Below are positions 9,342 through 20,639 of a stretch of 64,000 bases of DNA, one piece after another. The position numbers and the translations under genes are program-made. This stretch comes from Paraescarpia echinospica. Lineage: Eukaryota; Annelida; Polychaeta; Sabellida; Siboglinidae. The stretch lies in assembly GCA_020002185.1 (NCBI GenBank), contig CM034532.1:27573805-27637804 (forward strand). The letters are read 5' to 3'. Each line of letters starts with the position of its first letter. The first letter of the stretch is position 1. The notes beneath the pieces are model-generated. The model was not told the DNA's origin. It worked only from the letters and a program-made list of their open reading frames with translations, and made no database searches.

Positions 9342-12074
9342 TTGAAACGTGTCTTTGAGAGAGACTTCTTCAGTGTGCCGAGGCAACGCGGCAGAGGTGG
9401 AGGAGTCGGTCTACTCCACCGAGATGTCTACTCGTGCAAGCTACTCGCAATACCACGTTTCAAACATATGGAACTGCTGCGTGCTCGCCTCACAGGAAAC
9501 AGCGTGCTGCCTTTCGATGTGTACGTTCTGTACCACCCACCGGCAGCAAGCAAGAACTCTGGCACAACCTCAGATTTCATTGATGAACTAGAAATATTGT
9601 TCAGTGACATTACCCTCTCCGTTGTGCCAGCACTCATTGTTGGCGACTTCAACATACACTTTGACGATCCATTAAAAGCTATCAAACTGGTAGATCTGTT
9701 GGACACATTTGAACTAATTCAACATGTTAGGGATCCGACACACATACACGGTCATATTCTGGACCTAGTGATCAGTCGCGCTGTGGACCAGTCAGTGACG
9801 TCAGTGACGGTCAAGCCTATGTCAATAGCCGATCATCACTGTATTGACTGTGTGCTGGCGGTGAGCAGGCCATTAACTCTCCCCATCGCCATCCTTGTAC
9901 GTGACTTCCGCCACTTTCAAATTTATCTTTTTCGGGAAGATATCGCCTACCAATGCGAACAAATTCTACTTAGACACCCAGAAAGCACGCCAGACATGGT
10001 TAACATCTACGATACAGTATTGCGTACGGTCTTGGACAGACACGCTCCAATCAAGAACAGAGTGAGGAGAGGGACTAAGCCATGTCCATGGTACAACAGA
10101 AAGGTGAAGGAGGCTAGAGAGAAGAGACGCCAGTGTGAACATCGTTGGAGGACGACCAAACTCGAAGTTCACCGGCAGCTCTATGTCGAAGCCCGCAATG
10201 CTTCTACAGTTTGCATAGCTAAGGCTAAAAGTAACTACTATCAAGACACTCTGCAGAGAGCTGACAACAAATCGATGTTCCGGCTCGTGAGGTCCCTCGG
10301 GACTGAACAGAAGAACATTTATCCGGACTTTGAATCCACTGATGATGGTTGCAGTAAGTTCGCGCAACACTTCACTAACAAAGTGCAACAGATTCGAGCA
10401 GAGTTAGAAACGATGTACCGCTCAAACACACCAGTGAGAGAGAAGGCATGTTTCAATGAACCTCTCGTTTTGCTCGTGCCAACATCGGAAGACGAAATAC
10501 ACAAGATTGTGTCTGGATTAACAAAGAGTTGTCAACTCGATCCCCTGCCAGGCAAACAAATTCAGCAGTGCCTGTCATCATTGGTACCAGTTATTACCGC
10601 CATTACCAACAAGTCATTTGAAGAAGGAACAGTGCCAGCGTCCTTAAAGGAGGCTCGTGTTCGTCCATTATTGAAGAAGCCATCTCTGGACCGTGATGTG
10701 CTACATAACTACAGACCTGTTAGCAGTCTGTCTCATCTGTCCAAGGTTATTGAGAAGATAGTAGCAACGCGATTGTTTGATCATCTTGACTCGCAAGATA
10801 TGAATGAACCTTTTCAGTCGGCATATAAAAAGCTTCACTCTACAGAAACCGCATTGTTGAAAGTCTGCAGTGATGTCCGGGTGGCATTGGATCGTAAAGA
10901 AGGCACCCTGCTCGTGCTTCTTGACCTGAGTTCAGCTTTTGACACGATTGACCACACTACTCTACTCAATCGGCTCAGCAAGCGCTACGGCATTCAAGGT
11001 TACGCCCTCCAGTGGATGGAATCATATCTGCAAGACCGCAAGCAGCGTGTTGTAATTGGCCAGAGTGCATCTGAACATCACATTCTTAAAACAGGAGTGC
11101 CGCAGGGATCCGTCCTCGGGCCTATACTGTTCTCTCTGTATGTCCAACCAGTTGGCGATGTCATCAGAAGGCAGGGTGTAACGTTTCATCATTATGCTGA
11201 TGACATGCAGCTGATGCGTGCGTTTGCGCTTAATCCTACGGCACTACTCGAGGCCCTACATCGTCTTGAAGCCAGCGTCATGGAGATTCGGGAGTGGCTG
11301 ACCTCTAATTACCTCAAACTGAACGACCAGAAAACCGAGTTCCTTCCGATTGTCCCAGTTTCTGCAAAGAAGTTAGTAAACGATCTCAGCATCAATGTTG
11401 GTGGTTCTCTCATCCGAGCTGTGCATCAGATTAAAGACCTTGGTGCCGTCTTAGACTGTCATATGGACATGACTGCCAACACATCAGCGATTATCCGGTC
11501 CTGCTATTTCCACCTACATCACATCAGCCAAATCAACAAGTTCCTGCCAAGACAGACGAGGGAGAGAGTAGTCAACGCATTAGTGACATCAAGGCTCGAC
11601 TACTGCAACTCCCTCCTGTACGGCACCATGGACAAGAACTTTGTACGGTTACAGCGTGTCCAAAACTCTGCAGCCAGAATGATCGTGCGAGTGCCCAAAT
11701 ACGCAAGCATCACGCCAGTGCTCCAAGACCTACATTGGCTGCCGGTACGAGAACGCGTTCGTTTCAAGGTCCTGGTATTCGTGCACAGAGCTGTCAACAA
11801 GTGTGGGCCCGTGTACCTGAGCGAGTTTGTCTGCCTCTACGTGCCCACCAGGTCCCTTCGGTCAACGGGAAATCGTCAACTTGCGAGACCGCGAACAAGA
11901 TGCAAAGTCGGAGACGCGAGTTTTATGGCAGCAGCTCCGGACCTCTGGAACGATTTACCCACATCAATGCGTGAACTAAACAATGAAGCAGCTTTTAAAA
12001 GCGCATTAAAAACACTCTATTTTAATCGATATTTTAACTCCAGCAGCCGCAGCAGTCCCGGATCTGCGGAGTGA
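9342..12074 (+). CDS. Endonuclease-reverse transcriptase polyprotein (partial)
   Basis: Encodes the LINE protein that nicks the target and copies the element RNA by target-primed reverse transcription. About 910 open codons. The N-terminus lacks the first endonuclease motifs, but GDFNIHF (near residue 102) and the late SDH-like motif ADHHCI (near 165) of the exonuclease-endonuclease-phosphatase fold are present. RT motifs follow in order: NYRPVSSLSHLSKVIEKIV, LLDLSSAFDTIDH, GVPQGSVLGPILFSLYV and the catalytic HHYADDMQL. After RT comes the thumb/C-terminal region with SRLDYCNSLLYG and LHWLPVRERVRFKVL, widespread in CR1/L2/Rex-type LINEs. No ATG start can be assigned, because the copy is 5' truncated and the frame is open at its left edge. 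No internal stop is seen. Confidence 0.9.
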   Translation: MKRVFERDFFSVPRQRGRGGGVGLLHRDVYSCKLLAIPRFKHMELLRARLTGNSVLPFDVYVLYHPPAASKNSGTTSDFIDELEILFSDITLSVVPALIVGDFNIHFDDPLKAIKLVDLLDTFELIQHVRDPTHIHGHILDLVISRAVDQSVTSVTVKPMSIADHHCIDCVLAVSRPLTLPIAILVRDFRHFQIYLFREDIAYQCEQILLRHPESTPDMVNIYDTVLRTVLDRHAPIKNRVRRGTKPCPWYNRKVKEAREKRRQCEHRWRTTKLEVHRQLYVEARNASTVCIAKAKSNYYQDTLQRADNKSMFRLVRSLGTEQKNIYPDFESTDDGCSKFAQHFTNKVQQIRAELETMYRSNTPVREKACFNEPLVLLVPTSEDEIHKIVSGLTKSCQLDPLPGKQIQQCLSSLVPVITAITNKSFEEGTVPASLKEARVRPLLKKPSLDRDVLHNYRPVSSLSHLSKVIEKIVATRLFDHLDSQDMNEPFQSAYKKLHSTETALLKVCSDVRVALDRKEGTLLVLLDLSSAFDTIDHTTLLNRLSKRYGIQGYALQWMESYLQDRKQRVVIGQSASEHHILKTGVPQGSVLGPILFSLYVQPVGDVIRRQGVTFHHYADDMQLMRAFALNPTALLEALHRLEASVMEIREWLTSNYLKLNDQKTEFLPIVPVSAKKLVNDLSINVGGSLIRAVHQIKDLGAVLDCHMDMTANTSAIIRSCYFHLHHISQINKFLPRQTRERVVNALVTSRLDYCNSLLYGTMDKNFVRLQRVQNSAARMIVRVPKYASITPVLQDLHWLPVRERVRFKVLVFVHRAVNKCGPVYLSEFVCLYVPTRSLRSTGNRQLARPRTRCKVGDASFMAAAPDLWNDLPTSMRELNNEAAFKSALKTLYFNRYFNSSSRSSPGSAE

Positions 12075-12381
12075 TCTACTTGTTTTCAATGCATGTAATG
12101 AACACTGACACTTTTAAGAGCACTTTTAAACACTCTCTTTTAATCAATATTTTAACTGCAATTGTGACTTTTAGACTTGGCATTAAGCTTTTATCAATTA
12201 TCTTTTGTTTACATAACATGATAATACTAATATTTAAAGATATTTGTTTTTAATATCATTTTTTAAATTTAATTAATAACTTTTTGGATTTATTACTATT
12301 TTACATGTAAAGCGCCTTGAATAGTTTCTAACTAGAGTTGGCGCTATATAAGTATATTTATTTATTTTATTTATTTATTTA
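9342..12381 (+). mobile_element. CR1/L2-group LINE, 5' truncated
   Basis: The element enters part-way through the endonuclease domain, has one long open frame to 12074, a 3' UTR and an (ATTT)n tail at about 12355-12381. Just before the tail, agcgcc (about 12310) can pair with ggcgct (about 12340), a short 3' stem typical of CR1/L2-like elements whose RT recognises the 3' end. The uninterrupted frame suggests a recent insertion. Its 3' part recurs at 28654-29481 after the gap. Confidence 0.85.
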
Positions 12382-12764
12382 TTTGTTGAATCTTGCCTTT
12401 TCCGAACCTTGCTTTTTTTTAATCACACGTTCATTCGTCACCCACACCCCTCATGTTCCACCCATCCACCCATCACTTGCCCGCCTTCTTCATTATTCTC
12501 TTAAATCTACGAGAGCACGTTGTAAAACGACTTCTTCTTGAAGCAATAAAGATTGGGTTACGTGTTATGTTTCTCTCTGAGTTGCCACAAATTACAGCTA
12601 CGTAATGTTCTCTTCACAGCTATTTTCTGGTCTTCGTCGTTTGTTCCCTTTCCCGGGGTTTGTCAGATGATATTTGTTGTTTTTTTGTTTTCCTTTGAAG
12701 GCATCCTAACAAATTAATGTGTCAATAACTTCAACAGCAACAGAATTGGATTCGAACGAAACCG

Positions 12765-12800
<36 letters not shown>

Positions 12801-13009
12801 TGTTACGTGATGTGCGCTGATGTATATTGGCTGTCGTGGGAATGGGTACTTGGCCACATAGTTGATATAAACGTACGTATTAGATCTTCGTTCATATTAG
12901 ACGTTTGTGTTTAGTCGGGACGTTACATTTAGATTTAACAGCTCTGCATTTGGACGTACGCAAGATGCACGACACCAAGCAAACATACACGGACATCAAG
13001 ACACAGAGA
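12382..13009. other. Non-coding interval with (TA)n at 12766-12802
   Basis: AT-rich sequence after the LINE tail, with a near-perfect TA microsatellite. No gene is recognised. Confidence 0.6.
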
Positions 13010-13176
13010 CACAGCACACGCGCACACGCACACACGCGCACACACACACACACCAAGGCACACACACACACACACCCATACACCCACACATCCACACACG
13101 CACACACGTACACACGCGCGCGCACACGTGCGCACACGCGCACACTAAGGCACACACACACCCACACGTGCGCACA

Positions 13177-13214
<38 letters not shown>

Positions 13215-13246
13215 CACATACACACGCACACGCGCACAAGTTAAGT
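13010..13246. repeat. (CA)n microsatellite
   Basis: Long CA/CG dinucleotide tract. The second copy, 30110-30357, has a different arrangement of CA and CG steps. All open frames across it are artefacts of the dinucleotide. Confidence 0.9.
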
Positions 13247-13479
13247 TAACCATATAAGGCTTATTTTGCACTTCCTGCTCGTGGTTGGGCGAAGGCCTCG
13301 GCATGTCGTTTCCAAATCTGCCTGTCTTGCGCTATCCTCTGCCAGATTGTGCCCTTCCCATTACCAGAAATTCCGAGACAAACCAATTACGCATGCGTCA
13401 CCGCTGCACCCTTCCCGCGCGCGGCGGCGATATTAATTTGCATTATGCGCCAAAGACAAACGCGCATGGCGCGCGGGGA

Positions 13480-14420
13480 AAGCACCCAACCACATTTGCC
13501 CACCCCACATCTGATCCGTGGGTATCTTCTGCATATACTGTAAAAAAAGTAATCGAAATGGGAGAAAATATTTTTATTAACATCCTGCATGATTTGCCTC
13601 TGTTTGCAATGTAAAATGGCAGGAAAAGGTCGAATATCTTAAGGAAATAGCACGTTCAAAAGCCTATATATGAAATGCTTGAGAAGACCGGTCACCTGCC
13701 GACACCACATCTGATCCGTAAGTATCTTCAGCATACACTGTGAAAATATAATAGAAGTCGGAGAAATATTTTTTTTAACATCCATGATATTTGGTGTGAA
13801 AACCTGGCTCTCAACATTGGGGACTGTGTATCCCTCGTGACTCGGAGATCACGTTAATTACGGTCCCGTCTCAATTTGGGACGTAAAAGAACCATTGAGG
13901 ATGACAAGCACCCTGGCAGAGACCACCCTCAGTGCCAGCATATAAAGGTCGGTTTGGCGATAATGTTCTGAAAAAGACTGACTAGTTGAACGAGATCTCA
14001 TAAGACCATTACATTTTAACCACAATAATACAGACTAGTCAGTTAATAGAACGTTGCCGAGCGCTTGAAACAACTAGAACTAGAATTACAGCATAAGAAG
14101 CATTTACGTAAACTTTAGTATGAAGGTTTCACATATACGTTCAGAAGTAGGTACATGTATGAATTGTGAAATGCTAGAGCAGACAGGTCATCTGTCGGCC
14201 CGGCGTTCGATCCGTAGGTATCTTCGGCATCTTCGGCATCTTCGGCCTAAAATCTGAAAATATCATCGGAATCGGAGACATTTTTTTGTTAACATCCTAT
14301 GTTTGAAGGATTAGTCCTACGTTGGCAGTGTTGACCCTAAATAGTAATAATAGATTAGATAACTTCAGTAACCAGCATTTTCAAACGCCTATATGAAATG
14401 CTGGCATATGTCGGTCAGTT
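13480..14420. repeat. Dispersed diverged ~120-bp repeats
   Basis: Three blocks (about 13490-13595, 13675-13790, 14160-14310) share the order: gaaatgct...gcagac, a cgccgac/ctgtcgg step, ctgatccgt, ggtatcttc, a gaaaatat...atcg...gtcggaga step, and a T-run followed by aacatcc. A fourth partial copy lies near 14390. No coding signal. They look like remnants of an old tandem repeat or of a short mobile element. Confidence 0.6.
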
Positions 14421-14939
14421 GCCGACATACACACTAGTTTCCAGCACAATGTAATACCAACACATGAAGTTTCAAGGCAGCTGGACAAAAAATGTTGGTT
14501 TCATGGTGATCTGAAAGGTAGGTTGAAATTACGGTAAAGGTACGATATATGTCACTCGTTCATACATTCCATAGGAGTCGGAAGTGGTTATGGGGGTTAA
14601 GCTCACCATTATTTTGAGTGGATGGTTAAGCAACACCTCAAGTATTTTGTGAATTTGGAAATATTTCCACGCTTCGAAAGTAATGCTCGACAGCAGGGAG
14701 TGCTGAAGTTCCGGCTCAGACCCCGATATACAACTCGTTCCGACTACTATGCATTTACTTGCTGTTCTTCTAATAGAATAAATTAGAAGGTTTGCTATCC
14801 GTCAACTGTAGTTTAATAGCCCGAAACATTGTACGCAATTTGTATTTCACCCCACGAAATATTCGATATATCTGTCAACAGTCAGATGTATATGTAGTAA
14901 AATAGTACTCGCTGTTGCCTCTCATTAACATTTATTGCA
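14421..14939. other. Unassigned interval before the 72-bp array
   Basis: No domain recognised. It ends in tttattgcag directly before the array, which resembles a splice acceptor, but the array unit itself contains cttgcag, so the resemblance may be coincidental. Confidence 0.4.
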
Positions 14940-15570
14940 GAGCCAGACGTCCCTACCGTTGATGTGTTTGGTACATACGGTCTTTACACACACGACATGA
15001 CAGGTCTTGCAGAGCTAGACGTCCCTACAGTTGATGAGCTTGGTTCCTACGGTCCTTACACACACGACATGACAGGTCTTGCAGAGCTAGACGTCCCTAC
15101 AGTTGATGAGCTTGGTTCCTACGGTCCTTACACACACGACATGACAGGTCTTGCAGAGCCAGACGTCCCTACCGTTGATGAGCTTGGTTCCTACGGTCCT
15201 TACGCACACGACATGACAGGTCTTGCAGAGCCAGACGTCCCTACCGTTGATGAGCTTGGTTCCTACGGTCCTTACGCACACGACATGACAGGTCTTGCAG
15301 AGCTTGACGTCCCTACCGTTGATGAGCTTGGTTCCTACGGTCTTTATACACACGACATGACAGGTCTTGCAGAGCCAGACATCCCTACAGTTGATGAGCT
15401 TGGTTCCTACGGTCCTTACACACACGACATGACAGGTCTTGCAGAGCTTGACGTCCTTACAGTTGATGAGCTTGGTTCCTACGGTCTTTACACACACGAC
15501 ATGACAGGTCTTGCAGAGCCAGACGTCCCTACCGCTGATGAGCTTGGTTCCTACGGTCCTTACGCACACG
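14940..15570 (+). repeat. 72-bp minisatellite, about 9 units, open reading frame
   Basis: Head-to-tail 72-bp units, each translating to a 24-residue repeat with VPTVDELGSYGPYTHDMTGL as core. Indels are absent within units, substitutions are few (for example ELD/EPD, YT/YA), and the frame stays open for about 210 codons on + and 160 on -. The matching array in the second copy (32058-32548) has two units fewer. Either a repeat-domain exon or a plain minisatellite is possible. The double-strand openness and lack of flanking exons favour the latter. Confidence 0.85.
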
Positions 15571-15608
15571 AAGTCTTGCTAATAAGTATATATAGTAATG
15601 ACTATTAA

Positions 15609-16498
15609 CCGGTAACTGGTCCCGGGTAACGGATATACGACGTTCCTTTAAATGTTCGGGTGCTTCAAAGACTGAGTTAATAAATATTTCTCCTCTCACT
15701 TATGTTACAACATTGGAGCTTAACTTTGCTCTACAAAATGATTACTATACAGCATCACGTTTGTAAAATCTCTCATTTTAAATATATAAGTAGTTTTAAT
15801 TGTGTGTTTAATTTGTCAAATTATAAATGGAGAATATTAATTACAGCAAATTTCTAAAAACGATATACACGATATATTCAAATTACATTGATGTTCATAA
15901 TATACAATAGTTTTTTGTGCACTTTTGATTATGACATTTATTAATAATCTTTAAAAAATGTGTCCTCTTCAAAGCACATAACTAAAAAAAATCTTAAATT
16001 AAGAAAAGGAAACATCTTTATTGGTGGTACTATGTCAATTACTCTGCTATTTTCACTAGATATTTAGAGAAAAATATGGATAGTACATGGCTGTAACATA
16101 GAAAGTTTTACTATATTATCAACTAATTCATTCTGGATTCAAGAACAAATCTAAATACCATAAACATAACGTATTCCACTAATTCCGATATATCAAAGCA
16201 ACAGTAAGGATTATATTACTCATGTCTGATGTAGTAGTGAATTCTGATTAAAAAAAACTCATTGTAAGCGCGGGCGATGAATACATGACTTAAATGTGTC
16301 TTTTATGCGTGTACCGATCGTGCGATGTGCAGGCGACGCTTTATTTGGCCACGTGTTGCCACACAAAAACAATTAGTGCGTTGCGCTGCGACAAAAACAA
16401 TTAGACGATTGGCACGAACCTAGCGTCTACGAAAGCTCGGTGTTTCTGGCAATGCAGTACTCGTCTAGTTCGTCTCTCCACCGTCTCGCCGGTCTTCC
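15609..16498. other. AT-rich non-coding interval
   Basis: Very AT-rich, no open frame of note and no recognised repeat. Confidence 0.6.
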
Positions 16499-17256
16499 TC
16501 TAGAACGTTTCCTTTCGTAACGTTTGCGGGTTGTCAAACGCGATGTCCATCGGGTATCTCGTTGTCAGCTGATGTGCCCTGCCCAGGTCCACTTCTGTCT
16601 TCTGATTTGTTCTATCGCGTCTATGACCTTTGTCTTCTCTCTTACCCAGATGTGTGTTTTTCTCTCCGGAAATGTGGTGTTTAACATACTTCTTTCCATA
16701 TTTGTTAGGGCGGCTGCTAGCTTGTTCTTTCTCTGGATGAATGCGCATGTTTCCTCGCCGTGTGTCATCGCTTGAAATACGCATGAGTTGTAGACTTGTC
16801 TCTTCAAGCAGATTCCAAAGTTACCCTTGGAGATGTCGCGTTGTTTGGCGAATGGTGTCCAGCCGGCGGTGATTCTTCTTTGGATGTCGTTGTCTTGGTT
16901 TTTGTTTCTGATACTGTATCGCTGTCCCAGATAAACGTAGATTTCAACGTTCTCTATGTGCGTGGTGTTGATACATATTATCACTTTTGTCTTCGAAATG
17001 TTCATCTTCAGACGGTAAGTCATCGGTAAGTCTTCGGAATATGATTTGCAGTGTTGCGTTTGCAGTGTTCCGTTTGCTCTTATCGGTTTGTAGTTCTTTC
17101 AGTCTTTCTTATTTCCCTTCTTGAAGATAATCACCATCTGTGCGTTCTTCCATGCGGTGGGTATTAGTTTTTCTGATATCCATGTAGTATACTGCTTAGC
17201 CAGTGTCTTCGAGATTGTATATTCTCCTGCTCTTAGTATTTCAATGTTTACATGGT
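16499..17256 (-). pseudogene. RTE-like LINE, RT C-terminal part
   Basis: Read on -, 17250 to 16500. It begins with an RT-palm segment IPTAWKNAQMVIIFKKGNKK (about 17130), then after a break RLKMNISKTKVIICINTT, IENVEIYVYLGQRYSIRN and RQVYNSCVFQAMTHGEET, and ends with RQKWTWAGHIS and further tail. This order (RT thumb, then a YLGQ step, then KWxWAGH) is characteristic of RTE/BovB-like LINEs. Frame changes occur near 17030 and 16570. The 5' part of the same kind of element resumes at 20640-21440, beyond the CR1-like insertion. Confidence 0.75.
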
Positions 17257-17277
17257 TTAACAAGATTTAACAAGATC

Positions 17278-17305
17278 GCCACCCAGAGGATTAACTCTGG
17301 GTGGC
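17278..17305 (-). other. Perfect 3' hairpin of the CR1-like LINE
   Basis: An 11-bp perfect stem, gccacccagag against ctctgggtggc, with a 6-base loop. It lies immediately before the tail repeat at the element's 3' end, the place where LINE reverse transcriptases bind their RNA. The copy at 34253-34280 is identical. Confidence 0.8.
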
Positions 17306-17573
17306 AAGTGGACAAGGAAGCCCTTTGGCTTATCGAGAGTCCGACCTTTTTATCTATGTGTATCCCGTTCTTCTGAAGTATGTGTCGATTTTATTGTTAA
17401 ACATATTCACGCTACTAGCACCCACACAATCATCAGATAATCTCTTCCATTCATTTACAGTCCTTTGTGAAAATTAGAACTTTCTTATATCTAATCTACA
17501 CTGCTCCTTTGCTAATGTAACTTCATGTACTCTAGTCCTTCTATAATTCTTAACTGAGAAAACAATATTTCTA

Positions 17574-18763
17574 TCAATATCTCCTCTCTATCTCCTGGTC
17601 TCTAATGTTGTTAAGCCGCATTTTTAGGCTCAGTTTTAGTATAATTTTAGTTGCTCTCCTCTGCACTCTTTCTAGCATATATATGTCCTTCCTGCGATAT
17701 GGCCTCCACGATTGAATACAATATTCTAAATGAGGCCTCACTATTGTTTTGTACAGCGGTATTATTAGCTCTTTTTCCTTATACGTTATGTGTCGCCTAA
17801 TTAATCCAAGGATTTGATTTCCCTTTGAAGCTGCAATTCCGCACTGCTCTGAAACCTTCATATTAGCACTAATGGCTAACCCTAAGTACTTTTCTTTTAC
17901 AGTAGTACTTAGTACAGTACCCCCCATTGTATATTCTACCTCTTCGGTCCCATGTCCTGTGTGGAGGCATTTACATTTCCCAAAATTGAATAGCATTTGC
18001 CACTTTTCAGACCATTTGATCAACCTGTCAAGATCATCTTGTAAATGCTGTCTATCTCCATCACTTTTAATCCTTCTAAACACTTTTGTATCATCCGCAA
18101 ATATCAACACCTTGCTTGTTATTTCATCATCCAAATCGTTGATATATATTAAGAATAATATAGGTCCTAGTACTGATCCCTGTGGTACCCCACTCAATAC
18201 CGATTTCCAGTTTGAAGCCTCCCCCATCAACTACTACACGTTGTCTTCTGTCAATCAGCCATTTTTATATCCAGTTTATTATAGCCTTTAGTTTAAGCAG
18301 TAATCTTTGATGTGGTACTTTGTCGAAAGCTTTTTGAAAATCTAAGTAGACGATATCTACTGGTGATCCCTCATCTACCCACCTAGTGATGTCTTCCAAA
18401 AAAACACAACATATTTGACCTCGCTTTAAAAAAACCATGTTAAGATGGGTTCATCAAGTTTTGTTTAACAAGAAAATCCACCAAGTGATCTTTAATTAGT
18501 CTTTCTAATAATTTGCAAATCACTGATGTCAAACTCACTGGTCTGTAATTCTCTGACATGTTTCGCGAATCTTTTTTAAATAACGGTATAATGTTTGCCC
18601 CTTTCCATTCTAAAGGAACCACTCCCTCTTCTAATGACAAATTAAAAACTGTTGCAAGCGGTACACTAATTTGTTCTACAATTTCCAATAGTAGTTTGGG
18701 CGGAATCCCATCCACTCCAGGTGATTTATTATCCTTCAGAGCCCTTATTTTCTTAGCTACCAT
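17574..18763 (-). pseudogene. CR1-like reverse transcriptase, broken
   Basis: Upstream piece (18763-18440): KIRALKDNKSPGVDGIPPKL and NYRPVSLTSVICKLLERLI, the first RT motifs. Downstream piece (18230-17574): VLSGVPQGSVLGPILFLIYI, the catalytic LIFADDTKVF, then GKCKCLHTGH and RPHLEYCIQSWRPYRRKDI. The central motif region (18230-18440) is in another frame with stops. Motif C is FADD. With the endonuclease at 19050-20001 this is one polyprotein, now interrupted at several points. Confidence 0.8.
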
Positions 18764-19049
18764 TTCCGGGGTTACAATTAATTGTCCTAAATAGTCTGAA
18801 TCTGCCCCCTTGAACTTAGCCTCAGGTACTGGCAGATATTAGTATATCTTCTCTGGTAAACACTGAACTTAAGTACTCATTCAGGTCTTCCGCCATTAAG
18901 AATCCCTCTGATATTCTATTTCCAGCACTATCTTCTAGAGGACCGACATTATCTTGAACTTTCTGTTTGCTACGAACATACGCATAAAACTCTTGCTGTC
19001 ATGTTTTATATTACTAGCTAATTGTTGTTCATAGCTTCTCTTTGAATTT

Positions 19050-20001
19050 CTAAGGGTTTCTTTTTGGACCGTTTCCCTTGTTTTTTAAGGGTACAAATTT
19101 ATCGACTATGCACTTAATTTCACTCTTTAATATATTCCAGCATTCTTTTGCTGTCTTATTTTTCAGTGTGTTATTCCAGTCTATCTTTGCTAGATGTTTC
19201 CTCATGTCCTTATAGATTCCTTTGTGGAAATTTCTCCTATACTGCTTTTTAGTATTCCTTTCTGATTTGACTTTGATGGTAAAATGTATCTGGTTGTGAT
19301 CACTACTCCCCAGTGGCTCACATATCTTGACATTGTAAACTAATTCATTATGTGAGGATAAAACTATGTCTAACACATTCTCACCACTGGTTGGTTCTAG
19401 CACATGTTGAGAAAGGAAAGTATCTTGAACTAAAACTAAAAACGTATGGTCCTCACCTCCCATACTCTGTAGAGATTTCCTTGTATATGCCCGTGGTTAA
19501 AATCCCCCATACTAATACTTTGCTTACTTCCCTTATAGCGTTTTGTATTTATCGATAAACTAACCCAACTGTTAACGTTAAGTTTCCTGTAACTATGTTA
19601 CACCAAACAGCTTCTTCGCAATCTGCTTCTCTTTCTAATTTTATTTCATCAGCCTGTATAGATTCTTTAATATATAAAATAACTCCACCTCCCTTTCTTC
19701 CTATTCTATCTTTCCTAAACATTACATATCCTGTCAGTTCCAATTCGGCATCTGATATATCGGTGGTAGTCTAGGATTTGGTTATACCTATTATGTGAGG
19801 GTCAGTATCTTCTACCATAGTTTTTAGTTCATTTCTTTTGTTTACTATACTCCTTGCATTTAAACAAACACATTTATATCCAGCTTCAGAAGAGTTTTCC
19901 AGACTGTTCTTTGCTGATTTATTTGTGCTGTCTTCATCTATACCTCCAGTTTCAGGCTTTTCTGTGAGTCTCCCCTGCGAATCTAGTTTAAATAGATGCA
20001 A
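19050..20001 (-). pseudogene. CR1-like endonuclease, broken
   Basis: Three frame-separated pieces: 20001-19771 with CLNARSIVNKRNELKTMVED and IIGITKS; 19743-19549 with GYVMFRKDRIGRKGGGVILY; 19463-19050 with LDIVLSSHNELV and LGSSDHNQI. These are the start, middle and SDH catalytic end of the LINE EEP endonuclease. Compared with the second copy, 124 bp are missing at the lower end of the last piece (about 19053). Confidence 0.8.
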
Positions 20002-20228
20002 CCTGTCCCACTGTCAACAGATCGCAGCAGTTTCTCTGAGAAAACTGCTGCCCCCTTTCCACTAAGATGGAGGCCATCTCTCATGTACATATCTTCCCTC
20101 CCAACAAAGTATCCCCATAAATCTGTGAATCCCACCCCCTCTTCTTCACACATCTGTGTGACTAGTGCGTTGATCGCTATCCTCTTGCAGTTTCTATACG
20201 TTGCCCCCCTTCCTCCCATTATTGGCAA
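19983..20228 (-). pseudogene. ORF1 SGNH-esterase C-terminal part
   Basis: Eighty-one codons with RDGLHLSGKGAAVFSEKLL, the block V Asp/His motif of SGNH-family esterases, and a preceding GVGFTDLWGYF. CR1 ORF1 proteins are known to carry such an esterase. The N-terminal catalytic Ser block is not visible, so the domain is truncated. The frame ends by overlapping the start of the endonuclease frame. Confidence 0.65.
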
Positions 20229-20639
20229 AATTCCTGACAGAATAACCTTTATGTTACAGATTTCAATTACGCAGCCGACTATTTATCCTGTCACGAACGC
20301 TAACATTACCGGTAGTGACCTAATTTACAATCAATTACGTTACGTTAGGCTGCTTTAGTTATTTAGGTTACGCCGCCCGACTATCGCCCTTGCTTAATTT
20401 TAACAACAATGCCAACTAATCAAAATATCTAGCAAGTACTGGCTTACACAGATATTATATTATGTAAGTAGTTTGATGGTTGTTACTTTGTCTCCTATAT
20501 ATTCCACCACATAATCAGGTTTGTTAAATCTTGTTTACAACTTATCGAAGGCTAAGTTACCCTACTATCACTCACTATACTAAGTCTAAGATGTTCTAAA
20601 ATACTTTAATTAACTAACTTTAAGCACAACTGCTACTCA

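Larger units (their letters stand above)
17257..20630 (-). mobile_element. CR1-like LINE inserted in the RTE-like LINE
   Basis: On -, from about 20630 down to 17257. Parts in order: end of ORF1 with an SGNH-esterase block V, endonuclease, reverse transcriptase, 3' UTR with a strong hairpin, and a duplicated 10-base tail (atcttgttaa twice, 17257-17277). The esterase in ORF1 is a known feature of CR1 elements. RTE-like sequence flanks it on both sides, which supports nesting. The coding part has several frame breaks and the element is dead. The allelic copy is at 34232-37728. Confidence 0.75.

Noticed and set aside
12892..13304. Cys/Val-rich and Thr/His-rich frames over the CA tract
   Set aside because: Direct translation of dinucleotide repeats in several frames.
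15087..15569. 160-codon - strand frame with Cys/His-like spacing (CKTCHVVC)
   Set aside because: Antisense of the 72-bp array; the Cys spacing repeats only because the DNA does.
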